The notes beneath the pieces were generated by a model. That model worked only from the letters and a program-made list of their open reading frames with translations. It was not told the origin of the DNA and made no database searches. From assembly GCA_016935045.1 (NCBI GenBank), contig JAFGRS010000588.1:1-7838 (forward strand): 7,838 nt of DNA, read 5' to 3'. This DNA comes from Lentisphaeria bacterium (GTDB lineage Bacteria > Verrucomicrobiota > Lentisphaeria > Oligosphaerales > JAFGRS01). Both the position numbers and the translations under genes were made by a program. Of this stretch, positions 7,101 to 7,838 are shown piece after piece; positions within the stretch are counted from its first letter, which is position 1; every line of letters begins with the position of its first letter.

Positions 7101-7631
7101 GGTGACCGCGGGCCCCCACATCTCACCGTTGGCTCCCTCGAAGGTGATGGCATTGCCGCCGGGGCCTTTCCAGGTGATCTGTACCGAACCGGCCGCGGAC
7201 GCAAACACCTTCCGGGCGTGCGGGAGGTAGAAGGCCCGATCCGACGGTTCCCCGGTATCCGGATCCAGAATCGTAGGCTCCCAGTAGAGGAGTTCACCCG
7301 CGGGGTCCAGGGCCGCCGCCGGAACCAGCTTGAGGGCCACATTCTCCGCGGAGGTGATCTCTTCCCCGATGTCGAAATGGCTGCCTTCCCGCGTGGGTCC
7401 CTCGACCGCCTGGCCGATGCGGGACCAATGCAGCGTGCAGGTGCCGTCCGTCACCGCATCGTCCACATGCCCGCTGTAGACGGCCGTCGAGGCAGCCCAG
7501 CCGTCACCCTCGGGAACAGGCCAGGAATTGCGGAACTCGGCGTAGCCGTCGCTCTGGGCGAACACCACGGGCGCCGAGCACGCGAGCACGGCCAGCGCCC
7601 ACAACCCCAGGGAGCGCTTGCGTCTGTTCAT
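114..7631 (-). CDS. Giant exported multidomain protein of unknown function (2,505 aa)
   Basis: One uninterrupted frame runs from ATG at 7629-7631 to TAA at 114-116. The start is well fixed: a GAGGA Shine-Dalgarno lies 8 bases upstream, an in-frame TGA (7635-7637) excludes any longer form, and the first 25 residues form a signal peptide. Order of regions: signal peptide (1-25); beta-rich, Trp/Pro/Tyr-rich region with degenerate repeats (about 26-1145); mostly helical module with the block YPQGHGDAWGHY (about 1146-1480); jelly-roll-like domain (about 1481-1674); second helical module starting IDRTTV (about 1675-1880); Ala/Gln-rich coiled coil with hydrophobic centre (about 1881-2150); beta-type C-terminal domain (about 2151-2505). 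There is no C-terminal membrane segment or sorting signal; the tail is hydrophilic. It has 21 cysteines, most of them in the first half. No enzyme motif was recognised. It stands alone here, so no operon context is available. The gene call is nearly certain and its function is unknown. The C-terminal third may be distantly related to Tc-toxin A subunits (inference). Confidence 0.95.
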   Translation of the reverse strand: MNRRKRSLGLWALAVLACSAPVVFAQSDGYAEFRNSWPVPEGDGWAASTAVYSGHVDDAVTDGTCTLHWSRIGQAVEGPTREGSHFDIGEEITSAENVALKLVPAAALDPAGELLYWEPTILDPDTGEPSDRAFYLPHARKVFASAAGSVQITWKGPGGNAITFEGANGEMWGPAVTYLISDKPARPAVRIYWTDRYDALGNLTPTGAPPVDIAGFHVVPHYHTAIPARLSDEMDPPVPPNPDDYDGDPYPPEGFDAVYQQYQRDLQAYVDAQNTRFLWKFGDSLRAQGRTGYVVVEFNADESTFIDVEIVELRRYSPDPWPAHSPYGPQCDVGSEFLPQGGVPAAPTRVDAYVARGLTGESPYVYQHGVDGPDRGNVYAVRPTSSDLQIEVFWRKSSLLDNRYEVLWPYQMRRYEAVWPDDPQIFVRGHSEDNLGRPVTVPDSLHPELMLHQEFAVPGTHATLEGNVVDANGEGLFLLRYNPGTPPGSTGVFFEVVRAVRHDRARPDMEGILWPIASGVFCPIGRELGDAYHEGTEPGHVHVCDYTADDAGYRDSRNDRYAADIYRDAVASTGQIFPVNAGMLEVWWCNLSQGVPWPSKVVRYRCDWPAAGDPELQPPLVIASELGTGPIDRGTHPNWSLYVQNDPEEAGFNPNDEHALALDPAEGPVFALRDDLGSDATSWPYVLIQYRDPEISPAWRFDVYPVVRGDLHYEGVAGEPIEPPLPIRQMPPYCSESYGESGPFWEDRTGRHWALAGGSDGGTADAVLHWFYPVWEGFSFPSGTAYPHAPGDHVPWLDRAESPAGTPVDTVYTIAWPEQVPELRVGETLVKAKFGLPDVSAQASVAIVYQQSIAAGGGPSAHLMDPTRVRTAPLASLPLGVPAEMDSSLGEYRFPELPPHLYERLSYDGGNHRLNLRGVLIEPPIGEYYLLPNVITGRDRDVLADVLGAALADDLRELAAEPILVGTGDPPAEPDDTLFDSRAVTAGAAAATGYVTLAFQDNAALCPPDLPVSLEIIRVTCPLYQGQIKVVEPASPLYESLTLRHSGDFAGYSDDLVFEWRTLPDSGGTPPQHGGEVRPEYWNTYVPGTSAGAGVVDITISGPGLFTLTDNWFVCRYRPAAETVQPCGSGWSEWTEPQLAEGWIKRVVRGINPYEQRFRDLGDPTRTLNTLVTMISQAGPRYEGSVALNPAAVDEAGLIEIYQTVLNRGIGLSIEGTPPVSSDVVPGITNALLLAAGRIAQLYMLLGNEAYGDACDPTLGFGLNPSEAYIEMLPSIHAFLNQTSSLLEEELALLRGRDDMLAPGTRQAPIYNRLAWNFTSGLGEVAYALNYDLCDDITGEPDGVLDEADAKRLYPQGHGDAWGHYLTAMTGYYRLLREPNFTWVPRSEAVTLGGVPVTVDYLDERLFAAAAAAKARTGAEIVNLIYRAKYSEDPEGQWQGYKDSDPERAWGLAEWGLRAGQGAYLDWMVANAILPSDDRDVGWFLDDISLWAVDDPDPDAAPSLLFSEDFEGGAGNWSSTGEWHLAESAESIDPWYHSGVAAMACTGSSGVYGTGCVHVLERVEPAAVPAGAHGVTLSWWDYVGLRPGGDSVRVEVGVQSTDDNGTPEDPDDDVVSYAWAEVYSSTADRKMWGTLDPADPATVIPVQVSLDAYAGETIRIRFVLAADSPQALVGDVRRIDRTTVPELGEIIDAYRDMQTQVDNADVGLSPLGLAANAVPFDIDPLQIDTGKTHFEQIYDRAVLAVENAVTAFGYAAGSRQMLQRQADELQEFQKTVQEREIDFRNRLIEVFGYPYVDDIGPGKSYPSGYAGPDLYHYMIVDTSELLGVQEDRATLQTFRITYEEDHVNADGTLTPARSTVEYHLSTTGLGIVKPASWTGQRRAQGELQFAHGDLLQALGRFERALDTYNALLADIEGQAELLQAQYQLNASEILILNEGIDTQEGYNDKIMGARKRQAAFRSAAVTASLVADALAEFLPKSVGLSTDATSGARGAIKMVGAVVARALECAADWEGLNELDAQLAKDLAQAQTNLKVTTLHGQFAALQLLTQLEQMLRQESSVRYDLYVLQEALQQAQQQYLAALARGQRLLEDRLRFRRQTAAGLQEMRYRDMAFRIFRNDALQKYRAQFDLAARYAYLAARAYDYETNLLDEDARGPGSEFLTRIVRARAVGLMQNGVPQLAGTVGDRGLADPLARMMLNWQLVLKGQLGFNNPQTETNRFSLRRELFHLSAAAEDDQAWRNILWSCCCDNLLEEPAFRRYCRSFQPQQATEPGLVLPFATHIEFGANFFGLPLWGGDSAYDSSNFTTKIRSAGVWFSNYNTLAQSGLSNTPRVYLIPIGEDRSRSPTGYAGETREWTVLDQLIPMPFPINGGDLTDPDWIPLYDTLTGELASIRRYPSFRAYHDSGNFSDSEVTRDSRLIGRSVWNTHWLLIIPAGTLHSDRLEARRRLVFGLPMAGGPVLDDQGQARDGNGISDIRIFFQTYAYSGAKKTDGMPRNGGGSSE
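1182..1991 (-). other. Ala/Gln-rich coiled-coil segment with hydrophobic centre (residues about 1881-2150)
   Basis: Long uninterrupted helices occupy about 1885-1950 (LQALGRFERALDTYNALLAD and onwards) and 2012-2150 (including LQEALQQAQQQYLAALARGQ at 2069-2088). Between them lies a less charged, Ala/Val/Gly-rich stretch (about 1958-2010, including AAVTASLVADALAEFLP and GAIKMVGAVVARAL). No classical transmembrane helix is clear. Two long helices joined by a hydrophobic tip is the layout of the pore-forming hairpin of Tc-toxin A subunits; a plain coiled-coil stalk is an equally simple reading. The segment closes with FDLAARYAYLAARAYDYETN (2130-2149), comparable to the aromatic/Ala helix that ends the pore domain in those toxins. 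Confidence 0.5.
1992..2609 (-). other. Second helical module, IDRTTV to coiled coil (residues about 1675-1880)
   Basis: The module opens with IDRTTVPELGEIIDAYRDMQ (1679-1698). It continues with a turn-rich segment (GLSPLGLAANAVPFDIDP, 1707-1724), the helix HFEQIYDRAVLAVENAVTAF (1733-1752) and a heptad-like helix with QRQADELQEFQKTVQERE (1763-1780). A Tyr/Gly/Pro-rich segment follows (FGYPYVDDIG at 1791-1800; YAGPDLYHY at 1809-1817), and then strands near 1836-1865. The order of an IDP-type turn, a helix containing an RA pair, then long helices recalls the segment before the pore domain of Tc-toxin A subunits. This is a resemblance by eye only. Confidence 0.4.
2610..3191 (-). other. Jelly-roll-like domain with permuted strand order (residues about 1481-1674)
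   Basis: The pattern F-S-E-DFEGG...W..TGEWHL (1506-1525), then SGVAAMAC (1538-1545), a YGTG turn, VTLSWWDYVGL (1575-1585), DSVRVEVGVQS (1590-1600) and YAGETIRIRFVLAADS (1653-1668), matches the usual strand order of secreted bacterial jelly-rolls of the MAM / immune-inhibitor-A type. In those domains the last strand normally reads GW.(I/L)DDI and follows the IRF.F.SD strand. Here GWFLDDISLW (1482-1491) precedes the first strand, and nothing similar follows residue 1668. An acidic loop (DDNGTPEDPDDD, 1602-1613) may bind calcium. The domain lies between two helical modules and looks like an insertion. Confidence 0.5.
3192..4196 (-). other. Conserved-looking helical module with YPQGHGDAWGHY block (residues about 1146-1480)
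   Basis: The sequence changes from beta-type to helical near residue 1150. Helical stretches include ALLLAAGRIAQLYMLLGNEA (1231-1250) and SLLEEELALLRGRDD (1285-1299). A degenerate EF-hand or dockerin-like loop lies at 1336-1349 (D-x-x-x-x-x-DGVLDEAD); it fits the canonical spacing poorly. It is followed at once by a dense run of Gly, His, Trp and Tyr (YPQGHGDAWGHYLTA, 1354-1368), then VDYLDER (1399-1405), an Ala run (1408-1413), and GQWQGYKDSDPERAW (1436-1450). The density of these rare residues suggests a constrained core, but no known active site was recognised. The module stops at ANAILP (1470-1475), where the jelly-roll-like insert begins. Confidence 0.45.
4197..7556 (-). other. N-terminal beta-rich repeat region of the giant protein (residues about 26-1145)
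   Basis: This region is rich in Trp, Tyr, Pro, Asp and Gly, has few predicted helices, and looks like a string of beta-sandwich domains. Two segments can be aligned by eye. In the first, an E-V-F-W strand (391-394) is followed by RYEAVWPDDP (414-423), the strand GLFLLRY (475-481) and VFFEVVRAVRHDR (492-504). In the second, EVWW (585-588) is followed by RYRCDWPAAGDP (603-614), PYVLIQY (684-690) and RFDVYPVVRGD (700-710). Weaker end-motifs of the same type occur at GYVVVEF (292-298) with DVEIVELRR, and GYVTLAF (993-999) with VSLEIIRV. An Asp/Pro-rich linker sits at about 231-255. Such arrays usually act as extracellular scaffolds or binding surfaces; no ligand can be inferred. Confidence 0.55.
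7557..7631 (-). other. Sec signal peptide of the giant protein
   Basis: Residues 1-25 show a basic start (NRRKR at 2-6), a hydrophobic core (LGLWALAVLA) and a signal peptidase I-type site after VFA at residue 25, giving a mature start at Gln26. An alternative is lipoprotein processing: V-L-A-C at residues 15-18 fits a loose lipobox and would make Cys18 the lipidated residue. Either way the protein leaves the cytoplasm. Export is well supported; the choice between the two cleavage sites is not settled. Confidence 0.85.
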
Positions 7632-7644
7632 CTCTCACATCCTC
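7632..7644 (-). promoter_or_regulatory. Ribosome binding site of the giant gene
   Basis: On the minus strand GAGGA (7640-7644) stands 8 bases before the ATG, a good Shine-Dalgarno at normal spacing. It overlaps by one base an ATG-TGA pair (7635-7640) in the same frame as the gene; that ATG is too close to the GAGGA to be served by it and is probably chance. No convincing -10/-35 promoter was found between here and the hairpin array. Confidence 0.75.
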
Positions 7645-7691
7645 GTACGCTATGCATTAGGTCCAGTATGCCGGCTGTCTCGGCCGGCCCC

Positions 7692-7748
7692 GTAGGGCGG
7701 TTGTCTCGACCGCCCCAGTTTTTCCGACGGGCGGGACACCCGTCGTAC
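7692..7748. repeat. BIME-like composite unit, copy 1
   Basis: A plus-orientation element (GTA foot, arms GGGCGGT/ACCGCCC, loop TGTCTCG) and a minus-orientation element (arms CGACGGG/CCCGTCG, loop CGGGACA) are joined by CAGTTTTTC, with both GTA feet facing outward. The whole unit recurs at 7783-7838 with one single-base indel and two substitutions, so it has spread as a pair rather than as single hairpins. Paired inverted hairpins of this kind are typical of BIMEs built from REP elements. Confidence 0.75.
7695..7723 (+). terminator. Terminator-like hairpin with T-tract (part of repeat)
   Basis: A perfect 7-bp GC-rich stem (7695-7701 with 7709-7715, 7-base loop) is followed after three bases by TTTTT on the plus strand, as in an intrinsic terminator. 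No plus-strand gene lies to its left, and the structure is part of a repeated element. Any terminator activity would act on antisense or read-through RNA moving right. A similar form occurs at 7786-7813. Confidence 0.25.
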
Positions 7749-7782
7749 TGCCGACGGGCGGGACACCCGTCGTACTTTCGCG

Positions 7783-7838
7783 GTAGGGCGGTTGTCTCGA
7801 CCGCCCAGTTTTTCCGACGGGCGAGACACCCGTCATAC
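7783..7838. repeat. BIME-like composite unit, copy 2
   Basis: This is the second copy of the head-to-head pair described at 7692-7748. It lacks one C before the T-tract. Its second element has loop CGAGACA instead of CGGGACA, and a G-to-A change at 7835 that unpairs the base of the stem. It ends exactly at the window edge with TAC. Confidence 0.75.
7786..7813 (+). terminator. Second terminator-like hairpin with T-tract (part of repeat)
   Basis: Same stem and loop as at 7695-7723, with TTTTT starting two bases after the stem. It belongs to the second composite repeat, so the T-tract may be a feature of the repeat rather than selected for termination at this site. Confidence 0.25.

Larger units (their letters stand above)
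7666..7838. repeat. Mixed-orientation array of six REP-like hairpin elements
   Basis: Elements with the GTA foot and TGTCYCG-type loop on the plus strand lie at 7666-7689, 7692-7715 and 7783-7806. Elements in the opposite orientation lie at 7725-7748, 7752-7775 and 7815-7838. Arms are TGCCGGC (one mismatch), GGGCGGT (twice, perfect), CGACGGG (twice perfect, once with one mismatch). Compared with the array at 1-105, the change CGGCGGG to CGACGGG is matched in the partner arm (CCCGCCG to CCCGTCG), so pairing is kept. The 27-base period also holds between 7725 and 7752. The array occupies nearly all the visible DNA upstream of the gene and may extend beyond the window. Confidence 0.88.

Noticed and set aside
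7645..7700. Sigma-70 type promoter for the giant gene
   Set aside because: CATACT and TAATGC could be poor -10 elements, but no matching -35 lies at proper spacing and the region is mostly hairpin repeat. The promoter cannot be placed.

Overview
The window is strongly GC-rich bacterial DNA. One gene on the minus strand fills it, with short non-coding flanks on both sides packed with small hairpin repeats. The gene encodes a 2,505-residue exported protein. Its very high-GC codon use (Leu TTA/CTA and Ser TCA codons almost absent), its size and its Trp/Pro/Tyr-rich style suggest an environmental bacterium with giant secreted proteins, such as a member of the PVC group, Hydrogenedentota or similar. 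The window holds no taxonomic marker, so this is a weak inference.

Layout from left to right. Positions 1-105 hold four copies of a 24-base hairpin element at a 27-base period; they lie 8 bases past the stop codon of the gene. Positions 114-7631 are the gene, read right to left. Positions 7632-7665 are its leader, with a clear Shine-Dalgarno sequence. Positions 7666-7838 hold six more hairpin elements of the same family, in both orientations, running to the window edge. All ten elements share a 7-base loop (TGTCYCG on one strand) and a GTA foot, while the stem sequence changes with pairing kept or nearly kept. That design recalls REP/BIME elements moved by RAYT transposases; no transposase gene is in the window.

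The protein reads as a mosaic: a signal peptide; about 1,100 residues of beta-rich sequence with a degenerate repeat of roughly 200 residues; a mostly helical, conserved-looking module; a jelly-roll-like domain whose usual last strand (GWFLDDISLW) comes before its first (EDFEGG); a second helical module; an Ala/Gln-rich coiled-coil stretch with a hydrophobic middle; and a beta-type C-terminal domain. The order of the last 800 residues, and several local patterns, resemble the C-terminal half of Tc-toxin A subunits (pore hairpin, then TcB-binding domain). This is a pattern-based hypothesis, not a demonstrated homology. I do not recognise a named gene and assign no function.
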